DNA from: Chaetoceros tenuissimus
Taxonomy: Eukaryota; Bacillariophyta; Thalassiosirophyceae; Chaetocerotales; Chaetocerotaceae
Assembly: GCA_021927905.1 (NCBI GenBank)
Contig: BLLK01000025.1
Span: 124,001 to 188,000 of the forward strand
Direction: 5' to 3'
Length of the DNA: 64,000 bases
The notes below the pieces were generated by a model. That model was not told the origin of the DNA and did no database searches. It was given only the letters and a program-made list of their open reading frames with translations. Both the position numbers and the translations under genes were made by a program. Each line of letters begins with the position of its first letter. The stretch's first letter is position 1. This document shows, piece by piece, positions 53,330 through 64,000 of this stretch.

Positions 53330-55929
53330 ATGAAAGAGAAGGGATCACAACCAAAAGAGTATCACTATGCCATCGATGCAGCACAGTTAATTCTCAAATG
53401 TCGGCAAAAGCTTCACGAAATCATACTGCCTTCAAAGTCATTGACGAATGAGAAATCTTTGGATGATCCAGATGCTTCTTCAATTTATACACATCCTGAA
53501 GTGTTTGTACATGGTGTCAATCCAAATGTTTTGGATCTAGATCGTACCCTATTAAGCATAGGACAGTTACTACACTATCATTTGCTCACCTTGGTCGAAG
53601 ATGTCAAAGCTAAATCAATACAAATGAAACAGCAGTTAAATCATGCATGTCTACCTTCTCATCCTTTGCAAGGAACAGATATTTGTAGGCCACATGATGA
53701 AGGATATGTTGATTTGCAATTTAGTCAAAAGAATTCATTTGATGAAAAGGAAATCACTACCCTCACCAATGTGTCACTAGGTGAAACGATTGAACAATTG
53801 AAAAGATTGTCAAGTCAAAAGCAAAAGATGAATCACAGAGGAAATGTCAATAAACGATCTTCTTCTCCAGGAACAGTCAAGAAGAATCATTCACAATCAA
53901 TATTTCGTCGTAATCATCTCATGGGGAAAGTATCAAGAGGAGTTTCCTATCCACCGAGACAAGAATTTGAAGATGACTTACTTCCCAGCAATTCTTCACA
54001 ATCTTCAGTGATATCACCGACATCGTCTTTTGGTAGTATATCTTCCAACCCATCGTTTCAATATAGTCCATCCTCTGAGAAAAGTGCAATTGATTCATTG
54101 CTATTTCGACTAATTGTTATCTTGCAATTGTGTCTTGTGAGAATTGATGAAGCACATAGAATCATTGGAAACAAGTCTCGAATAGCTTGGATCGTTGCAG
54201 TATGCTCTGGGACCTTGTATTCTGTAAATCGGTTTACAGATGTCATACCACCAACCTATCATATGTCGTGTAGTCAAATGAGTAAAGGGTTAGGTCTAGT
54301 TACAACTACTGCCTTGCTGCGAAAAGGATGGATGAAATTATGTTTGAATACTAGATTACTCAATACCTCTACATCATTAGAGGATTGGCAGCAACAATGG
54401 CTACTAATGCAAAGTATTGGCTTAGGAGACAAGAATAAAGATGAGCAATGCAAACGACTGCTAAAGTTGATACCTTTGAGAAGATCTTACTCGATCTGGG
54501 GGAGCGATGGAGGTGGCTTTCGGTACAAACTGATTCGTTGGCTAATGGATTGTGTATATGCATCTGTAGGTACTACCATCAGAGCTCATAATAACTCAGG
54601 AAATAAAGATCCAAAACAAAGCCGACATTGGTCATTATGGATGCGAATAAGTGCTGCAGCAGCAGCATCCTATTATGCCGTTACTGGTCCCAGTGGGAAA
54701 TCTGCAGAAGTGCTTTCGTCGTCCACAGATGTTGAGAGCTCCGACTTGATTCAAAATGCTTGGGGCATGATGTCCTTACCTCAAGTAAAGACATTATCGC
54801 TTCAAGCTTCTAGGCTCCTAAAAGGTGCAGCTGTCGCAGAACGGATTGAAATTGCCGGAGTCCCTTGCTTCATTCTCTCTAAAAATCACTGTCCAGCGCT
54901 TTCGACAGCTATCAAAAGATATCGTCGGCAACAGAAGCGAGAAAAGTCACACCTGGGTACAATCATAGAAGAACAAGCACCATATGAAAGATTGAAAGCA
55001 CGTACCATTAACATGAGCGAATACCCAGTAAAAGATATCATTTTTCACCTTACAGGAGGTGGGTTCTTCGCCCACACATTAGCTGGGGACATACCTTTCT
55101 TACTAGATTGGTCTAAACAGACCAATGCAATTGTAATTTGTCCAGAGTATCCATTACTACCCGAACACAAGTTTCCGGCTGCAATCAATGATATTACAAA
55201 AGTGTTCATGTCAATTACTGGAGGTGAAGCTGTGCCATTAATAGGTTTTCAGGTCGGCAAAGTCATTGTGACTGGAGAATCTACAGGCGGAAACTTAGCT
55301 GCAGCACTTTGCATCAAGCTATGTAAAGATGGTCTCGTAGATGTGACTGAGTTGCGGAGCCGACGTAAACAATTAGCAGTGCCTGATAACAGTCAGTTCA
55401 TGGTGCAAAAAGTACGATTACCAGATGCATTGCTCTTGAGGTAAGTTTGTTGTTATTTAGTTGTTAAAATTGTGTTTCTTCTTAGGTTTACACTCATCAA
55501 AAACCTTTCGGCAGTTGTCCAGCCCTTAATTTATCTTTGGATGAGTTTTCTCCTTCTAGATTTATCTCAAGAGATGCAGTCTTACCATCTGCTCTGATTA
55601 GCACAATATCGAATACATACTTAGGTGAAAATCCGAAAACAGATCCACTCGCATCACCATTATATGCAACTGATGCTATTCTTTCAATATTTCCACCTAC
55701 TCTAATTTATGCCAGTTCTGAAGATCCTTTCCTCGACGACTCCGTAGTTTTTAATAAGAGACTGAAAAGACTTGGTGTAGCATGCAATCTGAAAGCGGTG
55801 ACAAACCTTCCTCATGCATATTTTGGACTTGGGACAGCAGGTTTCCCCGAGGTCAAGACTATTCAAAGAGAATGCGAGGAATGGATGAAAAATATATTGA
55901 ATATCCCCTCGGGAAATTCTAATCATTAG
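53330..55929 (+). CDS. Hormone-sensitive-lipase-like alpha/beta hydrolase
   Basis: Exons 53330..55440 and 55515..55929 encode 841 aa. The N-terminal half (about 1-480) is helical with a Ser/Lys-rich low-complexity stretch near 150-250, as in the regulatory half of hormone-sensitive lipases. The catalytic fold follows: oxyanion-hole region FHLTGGGFFAHT near 570, nucleophile S651 in GESTGGNLAAAL, acid D in SSEDPFLDDS and base H in LPHAYFGLG in exon 2. The oxyanion motif is usually HGGG; here the His position is Thr. Expected role: hydrolysis of neutral lipid esters in the cytosol or on lipid droplets. Diatoms store triacylglycerol, so lipid mobilisation is plausible. Confidence 0.85.
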
Positions 55930-56034
55930 TAATGCATTTGATAGAAACTAGATAAAATATAAATACATTTTAAAAAATATTCCTTCAAATATGTAGAAAG
56001 ATATACAGGGATATATATTCACATTCTTCTCCTT

Positions 56035-59000
56035 TTATAGACAATCACCACCGTCCCAGCCACATGTAGATATATTGTATTGTGAATTACACACTCCATC
56101 TTCAACGTTGGATGGAGAAGAAGCAGTGCAATTGGGATACTTTGTATTGAATTCTATGCAATCTCCAAGGTCAAAACCACAGTCCACTGTATTATGTCTT
56201 GCATCACATCGGTTGTTTCCCAAACTTGACATGTCAAACGAGGTTACAGTACAATTTGGAAACTTGTTGAATTCTACACAATCGCCACCATCCCACTTAC
56301 ACTCTTCTGTGTTATAATCGCCCAAATCGCAACGTCCATCTCCTACATGGTAAGGATATTCTACATTGCAGTCTGGATACATACTATTAAATTCATCACA
56401 TTCACCCAGATCGTATGAGCATTCTTCGGTATTGTAGAGTGAATCACAAAGTCCCTCTTGACTGATGAAATCTGGGTCCATACCACATCCTGGATAGAAC
56501 TCTTTTTCCAAGTCGTATACAACAATTGCAGTTTTACCGTCTCCGAAATTGAAATACGCTGACGATAATATGAGGGAATCCTCTTCACTCTCACCCAGAG
56601 AAGCTTGGAATCCAAATATGTTAGAGCTGCTATGTTTTTGACTTGTGATTGTATTGGTTTCAAATTTATTCTTTGTAATCATTGGAAAGAAAAAATATTG
56701 ACTTCGAGCAAAGAGTTCAATAGAACCTGTAGCACAAGTGTCTGGCCCTTCAATGCATTCATAATTAAGAGATGACACTGCCAAATTCATTCCATCTCTC
56801 GATAAAGCTATGCTACATCCAAATTCGCTGTCTGTCCTTTCTATGGTAACTCCAAAACTCTGGACATCCTCATCTCTAACAATGTAAGCCTGGACAGATC
56901 CTGGAGTATCAGGATTGTTGCAGTTCACTGACTTGACGATAATCTCACCATTACCACTAATTGCAGATGCCACTCCAGTCGATAATTGACCATAATTTCT
57001 AGATGAAAGTAATTCATCTATTTGGGTCCATGCATTATCTCGGAGAGAAAATACTTCCGTTATGACGTCCGAGTGTCCATAGAGGTAACGGATTAACTTA
57101 TCATACACCAACTTGGATCCATCATCTGCATTCAAGCGAACAAAAAAAATACCATCGTCAAGAATCGGATCTCCAATTTGAGTCCATTTGCTACTGCTTT
57201 CATCTTCTTCAAGGAGGTCAAATACCTGTACTTGTTTATCCGACGCCACAGCAAGCCTTGAACCACTCGCAGTAATATCGAAACTCCAACTACTTTCTTT
57301 CAAAACAGATAGAGATCGCGTTGAGCCTAAACCTCTCATCAAAGTCTGTCCAATCTGCTGAAACGAGTCTTCAGTAATATCAAATACCTTGATATATTCT
57401 TGACCAAGTTGCCCTCCACTTATAGCTACTCTTGAGCCATTTTCATCAATGGAAAGCTTTCTTCCAAACAATATCCCCCCATCATCATCAATCAAGTCAG
57501 GTATGTTCTGTAACCATTCCATTCTATCCTTATCATATTTGAAAATTCTCACTCTGCCTCCACTATTGTCATCAAAAATGTCTTGTGCATTTGTTGCTGG
57601 GAGTCCAACAGCCATTGTACTACCGTCTAGACTCAAGACTGTAAAGATGTTCACTTGCAAAGAAGTTCGATTGAATGCACCATTAAACACCAAATCTTGC
57701 CCTAATTGCGACTTTTCACAATCACCGTTCTCATATCCACAATCAAATGTATTGTACAACCCACCGTTACAAGTACCATCTCCCAGGATAGTACCATCGT
57801 TTCCTACAGCTTCTAAAACTGGACACAGGGGGAAGTTTAGGTTGAATAATACACAGTCGTTGTTGTCAAACATACACTGCTCTGTATTCGCCTTGCCTGC
57901 TGTACACAAGCCATCACCAAAGGATGCACTTTTCACTATCTCTTTATCGCAACAAGCAAAGTTGTCAAAGTCGCAATCTGGAATACCAAAGTCCATATTG
58001 CATTCATCATTCGCAAGTTCTTCTTGAACATTCACTAAATAATCACCTCGACACAAAGGATATTGGATGTTGAAGTTAACACAATCACCATCTTCAAATT
58101 CACATCCAAGAGTATTAAGATTTCCACCATAACATTTGCCATCACCAAAATGAGTTTTGGCATCCAGAAAGGAAGCATCACAGTCTGGATATCTCGCGTG
58201 AAAGATGCTACCGTTTAATTGCTGTATGACAATATACATCCATCCTCCAACCATCGTGGCAGTTATCGCAACCAAAATGAAAGGTCGAATTACAAACCAA
58301 TTCCTTCTTGTTCCATTGGATTCTCTAAATTCAATCTTTTCCACTTTAATCGCTTCAGACTTGAGATTTCTACCGATAAATCCAGCTCTGGCTAGAAAGA
58401 AGACCAGATCATCAAGCTGTGAAATAACAGTAAGTGCCGAAAAATCCTTGAACAAATCAATAATGTGATCACTCTGGACAATCACTACAAATGATATGAA
58501 TAAAACTAGCATACCCTGCAAAAATTTGCAAAAGTTTGGAAGAAAAATGTGCAAAATCCAACTTCCAAAGTCATCCCTATTCTGGACAGGAATGACTTGT
58601 TTCCAATTGGAATCTTTCCAAAGTATGGATAGGATCTGGATAGATTCCAGAACATCAGACTGGATACAAACACAGAAAAATATACTCAAGAATTGGGCAA
58701 CTGTAACGATTTTATCAACGGCAAATGGCACATTGAAGAGAGAAGAATTATGACTTTGCTGAATCTGATTGATGGCGATGAAAGTGCAAAGAAGTACTTG
58801 AAGGAGGAATGTTGATATTCCTAGAAGCCATGGCGCTGAACATTTGTTTGAAACCATGATGAGACTAAAGGAATCACTTACAAGCGTATCCACCTATTCA
58901 TTAAGAAGTATGGATATAAATACACGTGAGAACAAGTCGTTGCATAGGATTCCATTTTCCTATGTATTGGAGAGATATGAAGTATGGAACTTACCTCATT

Positions 59001-59351
59001 CTCATCATCATCGTCGTCTGCTCCACTAAAGGCTCCATCGTCATCCGGAAAGGCTTCTTCATCACCATCATCTTTGATCAAACTTTGCATTTCTAAATTA
59101 TTAAACCGTGCCTCATATTGCATTTTCATCTCCATGAGGTTCTTTTGCAAAGCCTCCACTTGTCTTCTGAGATCAGAACTGCTTTCATTCTCTATTTTAT
59201 CATCGGAAGCGATACCTTTCTCCAACGATTGCCTCAGATTGAGACTCTGAGGATTAACTTTCTCGTTACGATCATTAGATGCTTTCATGTTTGAACCTCT
59301 GTGGAAGGTCGTAAATATGGAAGCCATAGATTCTTTGTATCCTTTTTCCAT
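56035..59351 (-). CDS. Multi-pass membrane protein with Notch-type LNR repeats and propeller-like ectodomain
   Basis: Exon 1 58995..59351 and exon 2 56035..58893 encode 1,071 aa; the junction reads DDENE-VDTLVSDSF. An N-terminal cytosolic coiled coil (about 60-95) and an Asp-rich stretch precede about four membrane segments (for example LLGISTFLLQVLLCTFIAI and RPFILVAITATMVGGWMYIVI). The predicted outer part has four Lin-12/Notch-type repeats (CDASF, then GDGKC, then NTLGCEFEDGDC style), a beta-propeller-like stretch with blade motifs (LSLDGSTMAVGLP, IDENGSRVAISGG, LSRDGMNLAVSSL), and four more LNRs at the C-terminus. LNRs bind Ca2+. A surface receptor or adhesion role is inferred; no known orthologue named. 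Confidence 0.8.
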
Positions 59352-59743
59352 AGACAAGCGCCCTCAAAAGGACTTCACGACCATACGAAATGTACGGTGA
59401 ACCGAGTGGACTCAATCCGAATGAGAAGCTGCAATCATACTTGAAGAAGCCGTCGATCGGTATTTATTTGATCTTGATACTACACTCTAGGTAAGTAAGG
59501 CATTTATTTTCTTTGAAAAAGAACTCCGTTCTCATTTTCATTTTAAAAATTCTTCATCAGACATTTTCCCCTTTCACATCAAATCTTGACAGATGTCATT
59601 ATTTGAAAAGGCCTAAACTCCCTACCGGACAAGACAGATACGATGAACGATGAACGAATAATGTGTGAGAAGAGCTGCACTGTTTCATGTGCGTCAGCAT
59701 AGGCTTGTAGCATAGAGTTACATTCAATCAAACTAAGAAATTA
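59352..59743. other. Intergenic between the LNR gene and the retrotransposon
   Basis: 392 bp, no gene seen. The far boundary of the 3' LTR is uncertain, so part of this may be LTR. Confidence 0.3.
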
Positions 59744-59854
59744 TGTTATTACTATTCCGTTGTGAAACATGAACATCAACGTTGTACAGCTAAATAGCCT
59801 GATACTTATCGCTCAACGGATCCATATAGTAAATACGTACGTCAACTTGAAACA
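59744..59854 (-). repeat. Putative 3' LTR of the copia element (far boundary tentative)
   Basis: On the minus strand, the purine tract GAGGGGAG (59855..59862) is directly followed by TGTTTC, the expected polypurine tract plus LTR start (TG). The first plausible end giving TGTT...AACA is at 59744 (111 bp); a longer LTR cannot be excluded because the 5' LTR lies outside the window. Confidence 0.45.
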
Positions 59855-59862
59855 CTCCCCTC
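59855..59862 (-). other. Polypurine tract of the copia element
   Basis: GAGGGGAG lies 92 bp after the pol stop codon and adjacent to the LTR TG start, the place where plus-strand priming occurs in LTR retrotransposons. Confidence 0.6.
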
Positions 59863-59953
59863 GAACCAATGACAATGTTTGGGATTTGTTCGCTAAATAA
59901 AGATACACTGCTAGGAGCTCCTGACCTAACACACTAGGAAGTTCAACCAATGT

Positions 59954-62900
59954 CTATTCTCCCTCATAAACCCACATCAACAACATGTTGGTAAACTTTC
60001 GTCTTTTCATACCGACAAGTGGTTTAGTAAGCATATCAGCACAGTTATCGTCTGTATTGATATAAGCAATTCTCCATTCATCTTTTGCAGAGCCTTCTCT
60101 TACAAAGTGATAAGCAATTGAATTCGATTTCTTTGACAAAACCGAAAATGGTTGTGAACTATTCGTCAACACTGACTTATTGTCACCAAAAACATAACAT
60201 GGACCTTCAACTGGAATACCCATTGATCTAAGCTTGAATCTCAAACCTCTAAGATATTCACAGCATTGTTTCATTGCAATAAATTCAGATCCAAATGTAC
60301 TAGTTTCGATACCAACTTGTTTCTTCGAAAACCAGTAAATCGGTGCATTATTCACATGAACTATAAATCCAGTCCTAGATCTTCTCGTTACAGAATCTCC
60401 AGCGTGATCTGAATCAACATGAGCACGAATTACAAACCCTTTTCCTCTAGGCTTGCGATAGTTTGGATCTGTTTCCGGAATTACTTCTTCCTTCACATCA
60501 CCATACACAGAATGAGTCCAGTCTTTTCTTTCAAACAAGGATTCATCAATTTCAGGATAGGACGGATCTAGGACAAGTTCAGCATTATGCTTTATCTTCA
60601 AGAATGCAAACATATGAAACAACTGATCAAGATGTCCTTTCCTTGGCAATGCCATCACTGAAGCCATCATGGAAACTTCTACAGCGATATCAATTCTATT
60701 CAATTCAACAATCCACCTAAGAATTCCTACCAACGACATGTAATAGGATGCTTCAGACTTATCGAGCTCAGGTGTAGTATCCAACTCAGGCCTATAACCG
60801 TCAGATAAGGGAGATGATGCTTTCTTCGGTAGTCTCATGTTGCGCTTTGCAAGATACTTCTCAACATTTGCTACGGAAGCTTGAACATACTGCGAAGAAC
60901 TAAGGCTCCATGCCTTGATTTCTCCTTGTAATGTCACATGCGATACCTTATTTCCAAGATAGATATTCGGAGGTGCAATTGACTCTTCTTTGATAGTCCA
61001 GTATTTTCCAAGCTGTTTTCTTATAATTCGCTCAGGATCAACCGAAATTACCAATGCATCATCCGTGTATAAGCATACATACTCCCAGTATTCGTTGCCG
61101 TCATTGTCAACAGCTGGTCTCATCCACAAATCTTGATCACCTTTACATGGCTTGAACTTCAAGCATTCCATACAGGATCTCATGGTTTTCCAATAGTCAG
61201 CACCAGCGCTCTTGCCTCCATACAATGCTCTTTTGATTTTGGCATAGCATCCTTCATGCTCTCCAAACTCCGGTCCACAAACAATATAATGAGTTTCCGA
61301 GGTTTTGGCTTGCAAGTAGGCAGATTTGAAGTCGCAGCACATCACATTCAAGTCATTCAGAGCAGCATATGTTAGACAAAGTCTTACAGTTTCCCTTGAA
61401 ACTACGCCAGCAAAAGTAGATTCAGTCGGTGCATCATGCAAATATCCATTCTTCACCCATCGTGCTTTGCGAGTAAAGTCCATTTTTACATCAAATACTA
61501 AATGACCTCCGGATGGCATCCATGGTTTCTCTGGCTCTGGTGCTCCCCTTTCCATAAAGCTAAATGCGACTCTGATAGTGTCCATCTCTTTCTTGATCGC
61601 GTCTTGCCAAAAGGTGTTTTCATTCAATCCATCTATTCGTACAGCATCGGCATAGTCTTTTGGAACTTCAATACCATACTTGTGATTGACTTTCTTCACA
61701 CGAGCTTCGACTTTGGAGATAATGTGGTTTCTCTTCTTCAAAACATGAGGAGCCCACCATACGAAGGACGGATCATCAATGATATTCATAGCCTTTGCAT
61801 ATTCTGCTACTTCAATCGGGTTAGACTCTTTCAAGATAGCTAGGGGAACCCATGCTTTGGATCCATCATTCCAAAGAATCTTCAATGACCAGCCTTGAGT
61901 CGACTTTCGTCTTCTCTTGGCACCAGACGGAGTAGTGACAAATGAGTCATCCCTTTTTACTTGAGTTCCATCGACATCATGATCAAGAATTCCTTCGAGC
62001 ATCGTGAAAGCATTTCCGAAGCCATCAATTTGAGAGTACAAGTTCTGCGCTATAATATTTGCTCCAACTTGTTGGATCTCACCATCGTCGAATTGGATAT
62101 CATATGAAAGCGTGGAAATCAACGGGTTCGCGTCATGTTCCCCTACTGTCTCCCCTTGCGAATCTGTAGATTTACGCAAGACTTTTGCTCTTCGCATTTC
62201 GTCTACTTGTGGCATGTTCAACTCCATTCCGACAAGCAGATCCTTCACTGGTTGTTCAAAAGTAGCCTGATTATCAGCAGAGACGGGGTCACCATCAACC
62301 CAGAAAGGTTTATCTTCAATATTCTCTTCTGCATCAATGAAATCTTCCATATTCAATTTTTCCTCTTTTTCAACCACAGGAAATTCTAAATGAGTACCAT
62401 ACTTAGACTGGATGATCTTGTCGAAATTTTCACGTTCTTTAATTTCATCCTCGTTATATATTTCCTCAGTAGTCAGTGGTCGTACAGTACGACGAGGCAC
62501 GATGGTTCCTTTGGCAGTTAGAATGGTTTGTGACATTGTGTTCCCTTCATTCTTGGTCGGTCCAAGACACCTTCCCAAGACTTGTCTTTGAGCAGGAAAT
62601 GCAATGTCGCTAATTTCTGTGTACTTTACCCATTCGTACCATCCAAATAGTAAGTTGCTCATGTCACCTTGACTGCCGGTAGTAACTTCGTGGGCACATC
62701 TCCCCTGAAGCTGGAACAGCGATTTTGGAGTCAAATTATTTATGAGAGCTCTACGTCGAGCACAATAGTCCCATAAGATCATTGGACATTTACTTTCTTG
62801 CAAGTCTTTTCTTATTTGCTTCTTGAAAAGACCAATATACAATTCAGCACGATTTGCCCATTGTGTGCTTTCTTCTAACACTTGTAGAGTCGTTCCCACC

Positions 62901-64000
62901 TCTTGAGTAAAACTTTTGACCTCTTTGGACTTTTGTTCTCGTGCTCCATCCACGACCAACCTTTCAGGAACACCGACTTCCTTACAAAATAATTTTAGAG
63001 CTTTTGGGAATTCGGACTTAGACTTCATCGGATACACCGCCACAAACCCTTTATCACTGACAAATAGCTGCATACAATTAAATCCCTCTTTGGTGGTGGC
63101 TTTCTTATCCACGAAGAAGGTATCAGTGAAGAAGTTGGATCGGATTCTCTTGTATCGAGTTCGTCTATCTGAGCTCATTGCTCTTCTTGACAGGTCATTT
63201 GCTGCAGGTCTATTGTATAGGATGGTATTTTGCTCAAGTGCTCTCTCAGCTTCATCTATTTTTATGCTCCAGATTTTGCTGAGAAACTCAGGCGATGCAC
63301 GTTCAACTTTGTCTGCCCTCATGGCACCAACGTCCCCGAAAGTCCTTTCCAAGTCATCGACAGTGGTAAATATCGGCGAAAGTAATGGATTGTCATCATC
63401 CATAAATGCAGCCTTGCATGCTTCGCTTGTTGCCTTTCTTATCTCAGATACTATAGGATCTCCATCAAGGGTTGGATCAGGGTCTGTGATACAATTGGAA
63501 TCGATTGCTGCTTCAACAGATGATACCTCAACTGGTTGCATCCATTCTTCATCATCTGACGTCGGAATAAGAACCTTTTCACGCTTACTTTCAACCTGTA
63601 GATCGCCATTCTCATCCAACATGGACGCTTCAGCCATTTGCCACGTATCTAAGTAAGGATCCCAAAGGTCTTGCTCTGGAGTAAACCAGACAAGATCTTC
63701 TTCATCGGAGTCCTGTATCTCCTGTACATTTGGTTTACGGGAGTTGAAGTATGAGAAGGTTCCATGAAGTTGCAGATGGATTCTCAAATCATGACTGGCA
63801 CTGTAAATTGAGTGATCCTCAATGGTAGGATCCTTACACTGGAACTTTGGTGTCTCATTTACAGTCAGACCGGCCTCCCGAAGTATAAAGGATGGGATCA
63901 GGTTATACTCCATATCCGGACAGTACAAGGCATTCTTGAATAGCAAAATGTGGGTTAGTCCTGTATAGGGATCATCGTAGGCCACAGCAGCATCGACCAC
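59954..64000 (-). mobile_element. Ty1/copia (CoDi-type) retrotransposon Pol polyprotein, partial
   Basis: 1,348 codons open without a stop; the 5' part (gag and most of the protease) lies beyond the window. Order from the N-terminus: end of the protease region (LYCPDMEYNLIPS), integrase core (D in FFVDK, D in VVDGAREQ, E in WANRAELYIGLFKK), a chromo-like segment (ILWNDGSKAWVPLAILKESNP), reverse transcriptase with YTDD at its active site, and RNase H (HVDSDHAGD, FGDNKSVL, NTDDNCADMLTKPL). The integrase-before-RT order defines copia; YTDD and the chromo-like block fit diatom CoDi lineages. An intact frame suggests recent activity. Confidence 0.93.

Noticed and set aside
57449-58027. 192-aa plus-strand frame antisense to the LNR gene
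   Set aside because: Sense strand encodes LNR repeats and propeller blades; no support on this strand.
62916-63656. 246-aa plus-strand frame antisense to the copia Pol
   Set aside because: The sense frame is a clear integrase/Pol region; the antisense has Ser/Leu-rich shadow composition.
1-64000. CRISPR arrays, rRNA, prophage or bacterial operons
   Set aside because: None seen; introns, targeting peptides and gene families are all eukaryotic.

Overview
The window looks like nuclear DNA of a diatom, most likely a centric one. It is AT-rich and carries compact genes with short GT-AG introns, mostly 60-100 nt. Several proteins begin with a signal peptide ending in the diatom plastid motif (ASA-F, SSA-F, VQG-F), one gene is a chlorophyll-synthesis enzyme, and the right end carries a Ty1/copia retrotransposon of the diatom CoDi type. 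A TPH coiled-coil flagellar-type protein hints at a flagellated stage, as in centric diatom sperm; the species assignment is an inference. Exon joins below were worked out by hand from splice consensus, frame and family similarity.

Left part (1-17 kb): a partial DUF1295 membrane enzyme; a TPH coiled-coil protein; a class III nucleotide cyclase with a channel-like membrane region; a 950-aa coiled-coil protein ending in an 88-aa tandem repeat; a secreted protein; two tandem EGF-like type I membrane proteins, the second frameshifted; then a divergent pair of plastid genes (Mg-protoporphyrin methyltransferase ChlM and a parvulin-MiaB fusion); and a small acidic FAM21-like protein.

Middle (18-35 kb): a 1,369-aa metallo-beta-lactamase-fold protein with two cyclic-nucleotide-binding domains (resembling Dictyostelium PdeD/PdeE phosphodiesterases), PA2G4/EBP1, a DUF1824-like protein, Trm5, a lumenal FKBP, an arylamine N-acetyltransferase, mitochondrial ferredoxin, an unknown four-helix membrane protein and an exostosin-like glycosyltransferase. 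The cyclase and the phosphodiesterase-like gene could make and destroy cyclic nucleotide, but nothing here shows that they act together.

Accessory region (35.5-45.4 kb): a 1,089-bp almost identical direct duplication carries the promoter and 5' end of an SPX-cytidylyltransferase fusion gene. The left copy is truncated, the right copy is intact. The 4.5 kb between them holds a frameshifted reading-frame block, orphan exon-like pieces, a 617-bp non-autonomous DNA transposon with 14-bp inverted repeats and an 8-bp target duplication, and a double-MYND gene whose start is frameshifted. Downstream lies a 2.2-kb gene-poor stretch with degenerate tandem repeats and a family of small hairpins.

Right part (45-64 kb): a PPR protein, a small J-domain membrane protein, alanyl-tRNA synthetase, a hormone-sensitive-lipase-like protein, a large membrane protein with Notch-type LNR repeats around a propeller-like region, and a CoDi-type copia element with an uninterrupted pol frame that runs off the right edge. 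No rRNA, tRNA or CRISPR was seen.
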